A model generated the notes under the pieces. The model made no database searches. It was not told where the DNA came from and worked only from the letters and a program-made list of their open reading frames with translations. Both the position numbers and the translations under genes were made by a program. DNA of 64,000 nt from the NCBI RefSeq assembly GCF_023276405.1, contig NZ_JALRMO010000001.1:6383001-6447000 (forward strand), given 5' to 3'. Positions within the stretch are counted from its first letter, which is position 1; the number at the start of each line of letters is the position of its first letter. This DNA comes from Paenibacillus hamazuiensis. Its GTDB lineage: Bacteria > Bacillota > Bacilli > Paenibacillales > NBRC-103111. This document shows, piece by piece, positions 45,313 through 55,056 of this stretch.

Positions 45313-46656
45313 TTAAGATAATTCCCGTTGAACGACGTCGACAATCCGTTTTACATAAGCTTCCACCTGATCTTTGTCGGGCCCCTCGGCCATAACGCGG
45401 ATTAGCGATTCCGTACCGGACGGGCGCACCAGCACGCGGCCGTTGTCTCCCAGCTCATTTTCCACCCCGCGGATGACATCCTCAATGACGGCGTTGCCTT
45501 TCAACTTGGACTTGTCAGCCACCCGGACGTTCACCAGCACCTGCGGATATTTGCGCATAATTTGCTTCAGCTCGCTGAGCTTCTTGCCGGATTGCGCCAC
45601 GATATCCGTCACCTGCAGAGCGGTCAAAATGCCGTCTCCGGTCGTATTGTAATCGAGGAAAATCACATGCCCCGACTGCTCCCCACCGAGGTTGTAGCCG
45701 CCTTTGCGCATTTCCTCCATCACGTAGCGGTCTCCTACAGCGGTTTTGGACGTTTTCATACCCAGCGACGCGACTCCTTTGAAAAAGCCGATGTTGCTCA
45801 TCACTGTCGTAACGATCGTGCCGTGATTCAGCTTGCCCGCTTCGTACATGGCTTTACCGCAAATGCTTAAAATATAATCGCCGTCCACCTCGGCGCCGGT
45901 CTCGTCGATCGCGATCAAGCGGTCGGCGTCGCCGTCGAACGCAAGGCCGAGGTCGGCCTTGTGCTCCAGCACCGCCTTCTGCAGATGCTCGGGATGCGTG
46001 GAACCGCAGTGGTCGTTGATGTTGCGGCCGGTCGGATCGGCTCCGATCGTAATAACCTCCGCGCCCAGCTCCTGAAACACTTTCGGCGCAAGCTCATAGG
46101 CGGCGCCGTGCGCGCAGTCGAGCACGATTTTGAGGCCGCGGAACGAGGGGCTTTTGACGGTAGACTTGATATAGTCCTTATAACGCCATTTGGCTTCCAG
46201 ATCGTCGGATACCGTGCCGAGCTCCCCGCCCAGCGGGCGAGGCAGCTCGTCCGTTTCCGCATCGAGCAGACGTTCGATCTCCAGCTCCGTCTCGTCGGAC
46301 AGCTTGTAGCCGTCCCCGCCGAAAAACTTAATGCCGTTGTCCGCTACCGGATTGTGGGACGCCGAAATCATAACGGCCGCGTCGGCCTTCAAGACACGCG
46401 TCAAATAAGCGACGCCCGGCGTCGAAATGACGCCCAGGCGGATGACGTTCGCGCCGATCGACAGCAGACCGGCGACAAGCGCCGCTTCCAGCATCGGCCC
46501 GGAAATGCGCGTATCGCGCCCGATGACCACCACCGGTTTCTCGACTTGGCCGGCCAGTACATAACCGCCGCAGCGGCCGATTTTGTAAGCAAGCTCCGGG
46601 GTTAATTCATGATTGGCGACCCCGCGCACCCCGTCTGTTCCGAAATATTTCCCCAT
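45313..46656 (-). CDS. glmM: Phosphoglucosamine mutase
   Basis: 447 aa, normal length; ATG behind [21 protein letters not shown] at the N-terminus, the phosphoserine loop [13 protein letters not shown] near residue 100, the metal loop [11 protein letters not shown], the sugar-binding GGEQSGH and the phosphate-binding [12 protein letters not shown] near the end. It converts glucosamine-6-phosphate to glucosamine-1-phosphate for UDP-GlcNAc. It lies in the cdaA-cdaR-glmM order usual in Bacillota. Confidence 0.97.
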   Translation of the reverse strand: MGKYFGTDGVRGVANHELTPELAYKIGRCGGYVLAGQVEKPVVVIGRDTRISGPMLEAALVAGLLSIGANVIRLGVISTPGVAYLTRVLKADAAVMISASHNPVADNGIKFFGGDGYKLSDETELEIERLLDAETDELPRPLGGELGTVSDDLEAKWRYKDYIKSTVKSPSFRGLKIVLDCAHGAAYELAPKVFQELGAEVITIGADPTGRNINDHCGSTHPEHLQKAVLEHKADLGLAFDGDADRLIAIDETGAEVDGDYILSICGKAMYEAGKLNHGTIVTTVMSNIGFFKGVASLGMKTSKTAVGDRYVMEEMRKGGYNLGGEQSGHVIFLDYNTTGDGILTALQVTDIVAQSGKKLSELKQIMRKYPQVLVNVRVADKSKLKGNAVIEDVIRGVENELGDNGRVLVRPSGTESLIRVMAEGPDKDQVEAYVKRIVDVVQRELS

Positions 46657-46704
46657 GATGTCGAAATCTCCTCTTCCCTGGTTTTAGTTATGATGGTTCT
46701 TCCG

Positions 46705-47949
46705 TTATGGTCTGGCTACTTTCGTTTGTTTCGCGCTGATTTCCACCGTGACCTTGAAATCCTGCTGCGGCCCTTTTTTCACAAAGGTCGGCAGATTCAA
46801 CGTCACCGGCAGCTCATGCTGCCCCGGAGGCAGGTTGCTGATATCGACAATTGCCTGGATATCCTCCGGCTTCAGCTTATCGAGCACGGCCGGCGCTCCT
46901 TCCACCGTCACATTCAGCTTGCCGGTTTCGGGGACCAGCACCTTCGTATCGTACAGGTCGTTTTGCCCGACGATAGAGAAGGAGATTCCCTCCAGCGTTT
47001 TGTATACGGACGGAACGACTTCGATTCTCACATCCACTTTGGACGGCTCGACTTGCGTAATTTTATTTTTCAGAGGGATGTCCAGCGTCAGGTCCTTGGT
47101 TTCCTTCAAGTCCTGCAAATTGATCGCCGGTCCCTCGTAAAACTCCATCTTGTCGACTACTTCCTGAGGTCCGTAGGCCGTCACCTTATCCGTGCTTTTC
47201 GTAATCGAAGCGACGCTGAACCCTCTGGCCGTTTCCCCTGCCAGCTTGAGCTGAAGCGGTACGGTCGTGAACGGGCTCGTGATCGGTACCTCGACGTCGA
47301 CGACAGGCGGATCGATTGCCGCCCCCTCAATGACTTTCCCGTTCTTGTCGTATGCCACCAGCCTTACCTGCTTGCTGACGGCGGTTTGCGCCTTATCTAC
47401 GCTCACGTCGGCTCTCACGCTGTCCGTATCGTCCACCCGGCTGCTCGGCATCGTGACGATGACCCGGTTCGGCTTGATGATCGGCTGCCCCGCCTTCAGA
47501 CCGGTCGCCGGGGTACCCGTGACGTTAATCGTCACCGGCACTTCCTTCTTCACTTTTTCCTCCAACACCACTTTGACGCTGGCCGGGTATATTTTTACGA
47601 TAACCGATGGCGGAAAGTTGACGGGAGTTAACGGCAGTACGTGCTCCCCTTTGCCCACCTTGGTTAAATCCAGCTCCACCGAATAGCCGCTGGTGCTTAC
47701 CTTTTTAAGCGCCGATTCCTTGCCGCTCAAGGTGACGACAACCTGCGGCGGTTCAATCGATTGGACGAAAAACTGATTGCTGTCGTAACGCGGAGTGACC
47801 GCTACATTCGAAATCGTATATTCGGTAAGAGCCGCCCCGCTCCCGCCGGGAATCGACCTGTCCTCCAGATGAACGACCACCCATAGCAAAATGCCTACGG
47901 CCAGCGCGATGATGCGGACTACATTCGTGTTGCGAAGCCATTTATCCAT
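46705..47949 (-). CDS. cdaR: CdaA regulatory protein CdaR (YbbR-domain protein)
   Basis: 414 aa. One N-terminal membrane helix (VVRIIALAVGILLWVVVHLED) is followed by four extracytoplasmic YbbR repeats with the pattern L.P..V.V.G. Its start overlaps the end of cdaA by 8 bp. CdaR binds the diadenylate cyclase CdaA in the membrane and modulates c-di-AMP synthesis. Confidence 0.93.
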   Translation of the reverse strand: MDKWLRNTNVVRIIALAVGILLWVVVHLEDRSIPGGSGAALTEYTISNVAVTPRYDSNQFFVQSIEPPQVVVTLSGKESALKKVSTSGYSVELDLTKVGKGEHVLPLTPVNFPPSVIVKIYPASVKVVLEEKVKKEVPVTINVTGTPATGLKAGQPIIKPNRVIVTMPSSRVDDTDSVRADVSVDKAQTAVSKQVRLVAYDKNGKVIEGAAIDPPVVDVEVPITSPFTTVPLQLKLAGETARGFSVASITKSTDKVTAYGPQEVVDKMEFYEGPAINLQDLKETKDLTLDIPLKNKITQVEPSKVDVRIEVVPSVYKTLEGISFSIVGQNDLYDTKVLVPETGKLNVTVEGAPAVLDKLKPEDIQAIVDISNLPPGQHELPVTLNLPTFVKKGPQQDFKVTVEISAKQTKVARP

Positions 47950-48757
47950 TTTTCCGAACCCTCCATTTCCAGATCGGGTTCTTCTCTTTCGCCTTGGCTT
48001 TCGGCTTCAATTCCTCAAACAGTTTGGACAAAAGCGATTCTTCGTGGATATTGCGGATAATATGCCCGTTCATCGCAAGCGATACTTGCCCGGTTTCTTC
48101 GGATACGATCACGCAAACGGCGTCCGATACTTCACTGAGCCCGATCGCCGCGCGATGGCGGGTGCCGAGCTCCTTGCTGATAAACGGATTTTCGGAAAGC
48201 GGCAGGTAGCAGCCCGCGGCCATCAATTGATTGTTCCGGATAATGACCGCCCCGTCATGGAGCGGCGTATTCGGAATAAACGTGTTAATGAGCAGCTCCG
48301 AGCTGATTAAAGCCTGCAGCTGAATACCCGATTCCACGTAATCGGTCAGCCCCGTTTCCCGTTCGAACACGAGCAAAGCCCCGATTTTGCGCTTGCTCAA
48401 ATAGTGAATCGCCTTCATCAGCTCGCCGATGCTGCGGTTCACGTCCTGGTTCTCGTCGACGGTCGTACGGCTGAACAGCGTCCCCCGGCCAAGCTGCTCC
48501 AGGGCGCGGCGCAGCTCCGGCTGAAAAATAACGATGACGCCGAGCACGCCGAACGTAAACGCCTGGTTCATCAGCCACTGCAGTGTGTTCAGCTTGAACC
48601 AGATGCTGATCGCCCACGTCACGACAACGACGATGATGCCTTTCAGCAGTTGGATCGCGCGGGTGCCGCGCAGCAGCAAAATCAAATTATATATCACGTA
48701 ACTCACGATTAAAATGTCAACGATGTCTTTGATCGAGATGTCGGCTATGAGATCCAT
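47942..48757 (-). CDS. cdaA: Diadenylate cyclase CdaA
   Basis: 271 aa. Three N-terminal membrane segments (residues 10-85) lead into a DAC domain with the catalytic motifs LHDGAVII and TRHRAAIGLSE. It condenses two ATP into cyclic di-AMP, which controls potassium and osmolyte uptake and wall homeostasis. First gene of cdaA-cdaR-glmM; ATG behind AAGGGGAAC. Confidence 0.95.
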   Translation of the reverse strand: MDLIADISIKDIVDILIVSYVIYNLILLLRGTRAIQLLKGIIVVVVTWAISIWFKLNTLQWLMNQAFTFGVLGVIVIFQPELRRALEQLGRGTLFSRTTVDENQDVNRSIGELMKAIHYLSKRKIGALLVFERETGLTDYVESGIQLQALISSELLINTFIPNTPLHDGAVIIRNNQLMAAGCYLPLSENPFISKELGTRHRAAIGLSEVSDAVCVIVSEETGQVSLAMNGHIIRNIHEESLLSKLFEELKPKAKAKEKNPIWKWRVRKNG

Positions 48758-48841
48758 TGCTTGTTCCCCTTTTTAAAATGCAACAGGCCGCAGGATGGCT
48801 TCATTTTTTCTCTTCATTAGATCATCATACCACATTTTCAG

Positions 48842-48881
48842 AAAAAAACCTCCCTTCGGGCTACCCCGAGGGAGGTTTTTT
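48842..48881 (-). terminator. Intrinsic terminator of the sigW-rsiW unit
   Basis: AACCTCCCTCGGG-type stem (AAACCTCCCTTCGGG with CCCGAGGGAGGTTT) with T-runs, between rsiW and cdaA. Confidence 0.85.
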
Positions 48882-48909
48882 CATAAAATTGATACCTGCG
48901 GCCTACGAA

Positions 48910-49515
48910 TCAATCGGATAGCTGGGTGAAAAACTCGCTGACCTTGAACCACATCCACTCGAACGCTTCGTCGATTTTCGTCACTTGCCCCGAAATATGC
49001 GCCGTCGACGCCAAGTTCACCGAACCGTCGATGACGACCAAATTTCCGTTGATATCGCCATCCACCTGCAGTTTGCCACTCTGCACCGTCAAATTTCCGC
49101 TGACGGTATGTCCCGGGGGCACATATACCGTATCGCCCTTGATCACGACCTGATCCAGATTGTTTCCTTTAACGAGCAATTCCGTATCCTCGTTCCATAG
49201 CGACATAAAGCTTCCCATCATCACGAGCACAAATACCGCAGCCACAGAAACGGCCGGATGCCTCCTGAACCATTGGCCGAACGTCCGGTTCGACTTTACA
49301 GGAGGGAGCGCCAGCATAATCCGGTCTTTCAAATAGGGAGGGGCTTTAACATCGGGAGACGCCATGATCATCGCTTCGGTCGTTTCAAGTTCCCGGAACC
49401 GCTTCTTGCAGTCCGGACAAACAAGAAGATGCTCCTTGAGGCGGGCAGCATTCGCTCCTTCCAAATCCCCGTCCAGATACTCATGCATCATCGGGAGCGC
49501 TTCTTTGCATTCCAT
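48910..49515 (-). CDS. rsiW: Anti-sigma-W factor, zinc-finger type
   Basis: 201 aa. The zinc anti-sigma motif H-x3-C-x2-C is in LKEHLLVCPDCKKRF; one membrane helix spans about residues 88-105; the outer part is a beta-solenoid-like stretch (VSGNLTVQSGKLQVDGDING), longer on repeats than in Bacillus subtilis RsiW. It holds SigW inactive until envelope damage triggers its proteolysis. It lies 87 bp after sigW. Confidence 0.88.
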   Translation of the reverse strand: MECKEALPMMHEYLDGDLEGANAARLKEHLLVCPDCKKRFRELETTEAMIMASPDVKAPPYLKDRIMLALPPVKSNRTFGQWFRRHPAVSVAAVFVLVMMGSFMSLWNEDTELLVKGNNLDQVVIKGDTVYVPPGHTVSGNLTVQSGKLQVDGDINGNLVVIDGSVNLASTAHISGQVTKIDEAFEWMWFKVSEFFTQLSD

Positions 49516-49602
49516 AACAGCCGCTCCTTTCCTACTCCATTATCAAATGGTGTGCTATACGATACGTTTCAAACTCAAATATGTTTCATAAAAAAACTAG
49601 AT

Positions 49603-50175
49603 TTAAGGACCAAAAGTTTGCTCCAATTTTTTCCGCAAAAATTCCCGTCCCCGGTGCAGTCTCGTCTTGATCGTGGTAATCGGCATCGTCAGCACCTCGC
49701 TGATTTCCTGCAAGGACATATCCTGCAAATATCGAAGGATGACAATCGATTTGTATTTCTCCGGCAGTGTATCGATCGATTCGCGGATTTGCTGCTGCGT
49801 CTCCGAAACGATCACCTGCTTCTCCGGAGTATCCTCATTGCTCGGCATGAGCGAATACCAATCGGAACCTTCGCCTTCGGGCATCTCCGCATCAAGCGAA
49901 TAAGTTGTCCGCCGCTTCCGCAGCCGGTCAATGCATAGATTCGTGGCAATCCGGTATATCCACGTCGAAAATTTTTGCGTCTCGTCGTAGCGCTCCAGGT
50001 TCGAGTATACGCGTAAAAACGTTTCCTGAACGACGTCCTCCGCCTCTTGGGCGTTTCCCATCATCCTGTAGGCGAGATGATATATTTTGTCCTGATATAA
50101 GTCCACCAGTTGCGCAAACGCGCCGCGGTCGCCGTTCCGAGCCAGCTTGGCGAGCCGCGTGTCCAGTTGAATCAC
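49603..50175 (-). CDS. sigW: ECF sigma factor SigW
   Basis: 190 aa from the GTG at 50175, which has GGGAGG at 8 nt. Region 2 (YHLAYRMMGNAQEAEDVVQETF, STWIYRIATNLCIDRLRKRR) and region 4 (LQEISEVLTMPITTIKTRLHRGRE) are complete. It directs the cell-envelope stress regulon. The gene begins only 20 bp after the transporter gene upstream, leaving little room for its own promoter in the gap. Confidence 0.9.
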   Translation of the reverse strand: MIQLDTRLAKLARNGDRGAFAQLVDLYQDKIYHLAYRMMGNAQEAEDVVQETFLRVYSNLERYDETQKFSTWIYRIATNLCIDRLRKRRTTYSLDAEMPEGEGSDWYSLMPSNEDTPEKQVIVSETQQQIRESIDTLPEKYKSIVILRYLQDMSLQEISEVLTMPITTIKTRLHRGREFLRKKLEQTFGP

Positions 50176-50195
50176 CGATATTCCTCCCGCATCCT

Positions 50196-51068
50196 CTACT
50201 TTCTCTCCGAAATGGAAATTCCGGCCAATATGAACAGCATACCAAACCATTGTACCCCGTGTACAGTCTCTCCGAGCAAGAAAAAAGCCGCAAGGACCGC
50301 CGCCGGCAGTTCCATAGAGCCGAGCATGGCAGCCAGTGAGCTGCCTATCCTCGGAATGCCGATATTGAAGGCGATGGTCGGAATCGCTTGCCCCAGCATG
50401 CCCAGAGCGGCTCCCCAGAGGAGCCAGCTTCCCCATCCTCCGGCCACCGGAGCCGATGGCGGATAGAGCAAATACAGTACCGGGAGAGAGGCGGTTACCA
50501 TCACTGCCGATTTCATGAACGGATGCATGTCTGTCTTTATTTTACCCGTAAAAAACAAAAACAACGAGTACGCCAAAGCCGCCAGCAAGCCGAACAGGAC
50601 GCCGCCGGCCGTAAAACGGCCCCAATCGGCCGACATCACATTCACCGACATCGCCGTGCCGACCATAATCATTCCTACGGCTATCCATTGGTTTGGTTTC
50701 GGCCACTTTCTCGAATGGATGGCTTCCATCGCAATCGTCATCCAGGTAAATTGAAACAGCAGAACGATAGAGACGGAAGCGTCAAGCTCGGAGAGCGATT
50801 TATTGTAAAACACCGTACATAACGCCAGTCCGAAAATGCCGACGAGCGCCAGCTGGATCCATGGCCCCTTGAACGGATTGCTCCAAGCCTTCGGCTGGCA
50901 GAGCAGGATGAGCCATAAGATGACCCCGCCCATCGTAATTTGCGCCGGGGTGACCTGCGCGTCGCTCCACCCCTCGGTCGTGTAAACGATTTTGACGATG
51001 GCCGAAAGAAGTCCGTAGCTGGATGAACCGATAATCACCAGCAAAATGGCCAGCCAGCGTGCTCCCAT
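50196..51068 (-). CDS. EamA/DMT-family transporter
   Basis: 290 aa with ten hydrophobic segments in two EamA repeats; the second ends with ALGMLGQAIPTIAFNIGIPRIGSSLAAMLGSMELP, typical of the family. Probably exports or imports a small metabolite; the substrate cannot be inferred. ATG behind GGGGGC. It immediately precedes sigW in the same direction. Confidence 0.85.
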   Translation of the reverse strand: MGARWLAILLVIIGSSSYGLLSAIVKIVYTTEGWSDAQVTPAQITMGGVILWLILLCQPKAWSNPFKGPWIQLALVGIFGLALCTVFYNKSLSELDASVSIVLLFQFTWMTIAMEAIHSRKWPKPNQWIAVGMIMVGTAMSVNVMSADWGRFTAGGVLFGLLAALAYSLFLFFTGKIKTDMHPFMKSAVMVTASLPVLYLLYPPSAPVAGGWGSWLLWGAALGMLGQAIPTIAFNIGIPRIGSSLAAMLGSMELPAAVLAAFFLLGETVHGVQWFGMLFILAGISISERK

Positions 51069-51152
51069 GATGTTGCCCCCTTTCCAGACGAAAAGTCGAG
51101 CAGCCCTATGAAAAAGGCCCCCGACTTGTTCGACTGCAGCGATATTCGTTTA

Positions 51153-53942
51153 TCAGCCCGTATTTCTAAGCCCTGCGGCTATTCCGTTGATCGTAAGCAG
51201 CACTTCTCTTTGCAGCAGCGCATCATCTTCATTGCGTTCGCGCAATGCTCTGAGTTCGGCGAGCAGCTGCACCTGCAAGTAGCTTAGCGGGTCTACGTAA
51301 GGGTTGCGCAAGCGAATCGATTCCTGAATGACCGGGACGTTGTCGAGAATTTCCTGCTGCCCGGTAATTTGCAAAATCAATTGCGACGTACGTTCATATT
51401 CTTCCTTAATGAGTCCAAAAATACGCTTCGCAACCGCCTGATTCTCTACCATGCCGCCGTACTCCTGCGCGATCAGCAGATCCGCTTTAGCCAGGGCCAT
51501 CTGCAAATTATCGATGAGCGATTGGAAGAATCCCCAATTTTGATACATATCCTGCATCACTTTGAGGTTTTCGGCTTTGCCCTGATAGAAGCTGTACAGC
51601 CCCGATCCTGCGGCATACCAGGCCGGAAGCAGGTAACGGCTTTGCGTCCAGGCGAACACCCATGGAATGGCGCGAAGATCCTCGAAGCGGTCGCTGTTTT
51701 TCCGTTTGGACGGGCGGGAGCCGATATTCAGCTCGCCGATTTCCGGCAGCGGCGTCGATTGCTTGAAGAACGTCAGGAAATCCGGGTCGCGGAAAATCAG
51801 GTCCTGGTATTTCGTCTGCGCCTTCTCCGAAATGCTTTTCATGATCGTTTCCCATTCCGGCTCGGATTCGTGCGCCTTCGGGTTTTTGCCCATCAGCGCC
51901 GCCGTAATGAGCGCATTGGTTGCTTGCTCCAAGCTGCGGTAAGCGATGCTCTTCATCGAATACCGCGAGGAAAGCACCTCGCCTTGCTCGGTGATTTTGA
52001 TGCCTCCGCCAATCGTATCCGCCGGCTGCGCCAGAATGCTTCGGTTCAGCGGCATGCCGCCGCGCCCCAATGCACCGCCGCGGCCATGGAAAAACTTCAG
52101 CTTGATGCCGTAAGGCTTGGCTGCTTCGGTTAACGTGCGGAGCGCCACACGCAGCTCCCAGTTGGCGGTGATCACGCCGCCGTCCTTGTTGCTGTCGGAG
52201 TAGCCGAGCATGATTTCCTGCAGATCGTTGGTGCTTTTCAAACTATTGCGATAAGCCGGAATGTTGAATAGCGTTGTCATGATCTCCGGTGCTGCGTGCA
52301 AGTCATCGATCGTTTCAAAAAGCGGCGCCGACTGCAGCGTACACGTAATGCTGCCGTCCGCTTCATGCCGGTATAACCCGGATTCCTTGGCGAAAACAAG
52401 CACCTCCAGCAAATCGCTGGCGCCTTGCGTCATACTGATCAGGTAACTGCGTATGCACTCTCGGCCGAATTCGGCCTGAGCCTTATAAATCGTACGGTAT
52501 ACGTCCAAGCATTCTTTCGTCGATTCCGAGTATTCCAGATATGCGGACGTAATCGGGCGAGCATCGTTCAAAATACCGGTAAGCAGCTTGATTTTCTCTT
52601 CTTCCGTTAATTCCGGATAATTATGCACGATGTTCATTTTGGCCAAGATTTCGGCCATCGCATTTTCGTGCTCTTTGCTGTGCTGACGAACATCAAGCGT
52701 CGCCAAATGGAAGCCGAACAGCTCCACCTGACGAATCAGCCTGCGGATATACATATCCGCTACGAAATCCGCATAATGGTTGCGCAGGCTGCGCTCGATG
52801 ATTTCGAGATCGGCAATAAACTCATCCGGGCTGTTGTACTTACAATTTGCCGAAGCCGAAGCTTTGCCGGTGTTTTGAATTTTCTCGATCATGTACGTCG
52901 TCTTGATCCGGTACGGCTCTTTTTCGTTACGCCATACCTCCGCCGCTTTCAGCTCCATGCTTTCCCGGTCCTGCTGGATGGAATCGAGCAGCTCCGAGGT
53001 GACTTCGACAATATTTTTGCTGAAGCTCATGTGAGTCATCAATTCACGCAGCGATTCCGCGTATTTGGTAAGTGCCAATTGGCGGTGCATCTGCAGCGTG
53101 TCCCATGTAACCGCCGCTTTGACGGACGGGTTGCCGTCACGGTCCCCGCCGATCCACGAACCGAATTTCAGGAAAGTCGGCACATGCCACTGCTCGCCCG
53201 GATAATATTTGTTCAAGCAGCGTTCCAGCTCTTGATATACCTCCGGAAGCACCTCGAACAACGTTTCGTCGAAATAATAAAGCCCGTTGCGCACTTCATC
53301 CACTACCGTCGGTTTACGGTCACGAAGCTCATCGGTTTGCCAGAGCGTAATGACTTCCGTCAGCAGTTCCTGACGCAGCTGCTCTCTTTCACGAAACGTC
53401 AGTGAAGGATTGTCCAGCTCCATGACCTTCTTGGCGATCCGCTGATGAATGTCCAGCACCGCGCGGCGCGTTGCTTCCGTCGGATGCGCGGTCATGACGA
53501 GTTCAAGCGAAATGCCCTGCAGGATTTGCCCTACTTCCTCGGCAGGAATATTTTGAGCCTTCAAATGGCGCACGATATCTTCAATGGAACCCGGCTGAAC
53601 GTTTTCCCCTGCGGACCGTTCATAATCGCGTTTTCTGCGAATCCGCTGATTTTGTTCGGCAATATTCACAAGCTGAAAATAGATGGCAAAAGCCCGGATC
53701 ACCTGATGCCGGATGCCCGGCTCCAAATTGGTAATCGTTTGTTTAAATTCTTCGAAGGCTTCCGTCGAATAATTCGTACGCAGCGACTTGCTCATCTCGC
53801 GTATTTTTTCGACGATCGACAACAACTCGTTGCCTCCCTGATGTACCAGCACCTCGCCTAAAATATGGCCGAGAAACCGGACATCGCGGCGAAGCAAGTT
53901 GTTTGTCGTCGATTTGCTGATTAGACCTGTTGCTTCTGACAT
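51153..53942 (-). CDS. ppc: Phosphoenolpyruvate carboxylase
   Basis: 929 aa from the ATG at 53942 (GGTGAG site); four more residues are possible from an upstream ATG. Catalytic motifs are all present: VMTAHPTEATRR with the active His, SWIGGDRDGNP, LGYSDSNKDGG, FHGRGGALGRGG and the C-terminal RNTG-type end (AAGLRNTG). It adds bicarbonate to PEP to form oxaloacetate, refilling the TCA cycle. Confidence 0.97.
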   Translation of the reverse strand: MSEATGLISKSTTNNLLRRDVRFLGHILGEVLVHQGGNELLSIVEKIREMSKSLRTNYSTEAFEEFKQTITNLEPGIRHQVIRAFAIYFQLVNIAEQNQRIRRKRDYERSAGENVQPGSIEDIVRHLKAQNIPAEEVGQILQGISLELVMTAHPTEATRRAVLDIHQRIAKKVMELDNPSLTFREREQLRQELLTEVITLWQTDELRDRKPTVVDEVRNGLYYFDETLFEVLPEVYQELERCLNKYYPGEQWHVPTFLKFGSWIGGDRDGNPSVKAAVTWDTLQMHRQLALTKYAESLRELMTHMSFSKNIVEVTSELLDSIQQDRESMELKAAEVWRNEKEPYRIKTTYMIEKIQNTGKASASANCKYNSPDEFIADLEIIERSLRNHYADFVADMYIRRLIRQVELFGFHLATLDVRQHSKEHENAMAEILAKMNIVHNYPELTEEEKIKLLTGILNDARPITSAYLEYSESTKECLDVYRTIYKAQAEFGRECIRSYLISMTQGASDLLEVLVFAKESGLYRHEADGSITCTLQSAPLFETIDDLHAAPEIMTTLFNIPAYRNSLKSTNDLQEIMLGYSDSNKDGGVITANWELRVALRTLTEAAKPYGIKLKFFHGRGGALGRGGMPLNRSILAQPADTIGGGIKITEQGEVLSSRYSMKSIAYRSLEQATNALITAALMGKNPKAHESEPEWETIMKSISEKAQTKYQDLIFRDPDFLTFFKQSTPLPEIGELNIGSRPSKRKNSDRFEDLRAIPWVFAWTQSRYLLPAWYAAGSGLYSFYQGKAENLKVMQDMYQNWGFFQSLIDNLQMALAKADLLIAQEYGGMVENQAVAKRIFGLIKEEYERTSQLILQITGQQEILDNVPVIQESIRLRNPYVDPLSYLQVQLLAELRALRERNEDDALLQREVLLTINGIAAGLRNTG

Positions 53943-54111
53943 ACTCTCACCCATCCTTATAGCTTCTCTTTAATATCCACGGTTACCTAGTCATACAGAA
54001 TATTTTAACACATTCGGGCTTTCGGATATAGTACATCTTTTTGATTTACTCGGAATTCCCGGAATTTCCCTGCCTATTTCATAAAAGATGCCGATTCGGT
54101 CATGCAAGCGC

Positions 54112-54140
54112 AAAAAAGAGACTCGCGTAAAGAGTCTCTG
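54112..54140 (-). terminator. Intrinsic terminator of the tRNA cluster
   Basis: AGAGACTC/GAGTCTCT stem followed by six T on the minus strand, just beyond the last tRNA gene. Confidence 0.8.
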
Positions 54141-54151
54141 TGTTTTATGTA

Positions 54152-54225
54152 TGGAGCGGGTGATGGGAATCGAACCCACGCTACCAGCTTGGAAGGCTGG
54201 AGTTCTACCATTGAACTACACCCGC
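54152..54225 (-). tRNA. tRNA-Gly (TCC)
   Basis: Cloverleaf with acceptor GCGGGTG/CACCCGC, anticodon loop CTTCCAA (TCC), GGTTCGATTCC T-arm and encoded CCA. Last gene of a five-tRNA cluster. Confidence 0.95.
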
Positions 54226-54243
54226 ATTTTTGATTTACATACA

Positions 54244-54320
54244 TGGTCGGGACGACACGATTCGAACATGCGACCCCCTGGTCCCAAACCAGGTGCTCTA
54301 CCAAGCTGAGCTACGTCCCG
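54244..54320 (-). tRNA. tRNA-Pro (TGG)
   Basis: Acceptor CGGGACG/CGTCCCG, anticodon loop TTTGGGA (TGG), T-arm TGTTCGAATC, encoded CCA. Confidence 0.95.
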
Positions 54321-54336
54321 ATAAGATTGTAAATAA

Positions 54337-54413
54337 TGGCGTGCCCTGAGAGATTCGAACTCCCGACCTTTTGATTCGTAGTCAAACGCTCTATCCGGCT
54401 GAGCTAAGGGCAC
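54337..54413 (-). tRNA. tRNA-Arg (ACG)
   Basis: Acceptor GTGCCCT/AGGGCAC, anticodon loop CTACGAA (ACG, read as ICG), T-arm AGTTCGAATCT, encoded CCA. Confidence 0.95.
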
Positions 54414-54426
54414 ATAATTATATTGG

Positions 54427-54619
54427 TATGACGAACCCTGAAAACACTGGGTTCTCATCCCTATTAAGCTTAATCATAAGTGGAGCGGAAGACGGGATAC
54501 TCTCCGTTTCTCTCCGAGACTGCGAAGTGATCCTAACGAAGTATCGCTCCGACGAACCCTGAAAACACTGGGTTCTCATCCTTTTAGCCTAATCATAAGT
54601 GGAGCGGAAGACGGGATTC
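54427..54619. repeat. Direct repeat that duplicates the 3' end of tRNA-Gly(GCC)
   Basis: The block from GACGAACCCTGAAAACACTG through AATCATAAG and TGGAGCGGAAGACGGGAT occurs at about 54427-54500 and again at 54551-54619. The second copy runs into the complete tRNA-Gly(GCC) gene; the first holds only the last ~19 nt of such a tRNA, then unrelated sequence. This is either an imperfect tandem duplication or an attachment-site pair whose element was lost. Confidence 0.75.
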
Positions 54620-54674
54620 GAACCCGCGACCCTCGCCTTGGCAAGGCGATGCTCTACCCCTGAGCCACTTCCGC
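54600..54674 (-). tRNA. tRNA-Gly (GCC)
   Basis: Acceptor GCGGAAG/CTTCCGC, anticodon loop TTGCCAA (GCC), T-arm GGTTCGAATCC, encoded CCA. Its 3' end is duplicated ~120 bp downstream. Confidence 0.95.
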
Positions 54675-54682
54675 ATATTCAC

Positions 54683-54765
54683 TGGTGCGCGTAGAGGGAC
54701 TTGAACCCCCACGGTCTCCCGCCAGATCCTAAGTCTGGTGCGTCTGCCAATTCCGCCATACGCGC
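54683..54765 (-). tRNA. tRNA-Leu (TAG)
   Basis: Class II tRNA with long variable arm; acceptor GCGCGTA/TACGCGC, anticodon loop CTTAGGA (TAG), encoded CCA. First gene of the cluster, adjoining the prophage-like region. Confidence 0.95.
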
Positions 54766-55015
54766 TCGGTGTACGGTTTTCAACGATTTTTCACCGCGTA
54801 ATTTTCGGTACATCGCGTCAGATTCAACGTTAGGCATTTCGGTAGGCGTACGGATGGGTGTACGTACACCGAACTTTACCGCGCCGTTTCGTAATTTCAC
54901 GCGCCTCTCAATCGCGACAAGGAGTATAATAACACGCTCAAAAATCGGTGTCAAGCGAATCGTAAACCGGAAAAAGTTTTACGTGACTGTCGCGCGGTGA
55001 CCCGAAAATAGTAAA

Positions 55016-55056
55016 CGCCAGATGAACGGAAATTTCCGCTAACTGGCGCTTTTTTT
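55016..55056. terminator. Terminator at the edge of the prophage-like region
   Basis: CGCCAG...CTGGCG with an inner CGGAAATTTCCG palindrome; a T-run follows on the plus strand and the stop codon of a minus-strand remnant overlaps it. Confidence 0.65.

Noticed and set aside
49258-49938. 226-codon frame opposite rsiW and sigW
   Set aside because: It lies antisense to two well-supported genes and has no ribosome binding site or family likeness.
54088-54954. Open frames across the tRNA cluster, including one resembling common tRNA-derived annotations
   Set aside because: They are translations of tRNA genes (text such as GSGGRPWGFKSLYAHQ is a known artefact of tRNA-Leu).
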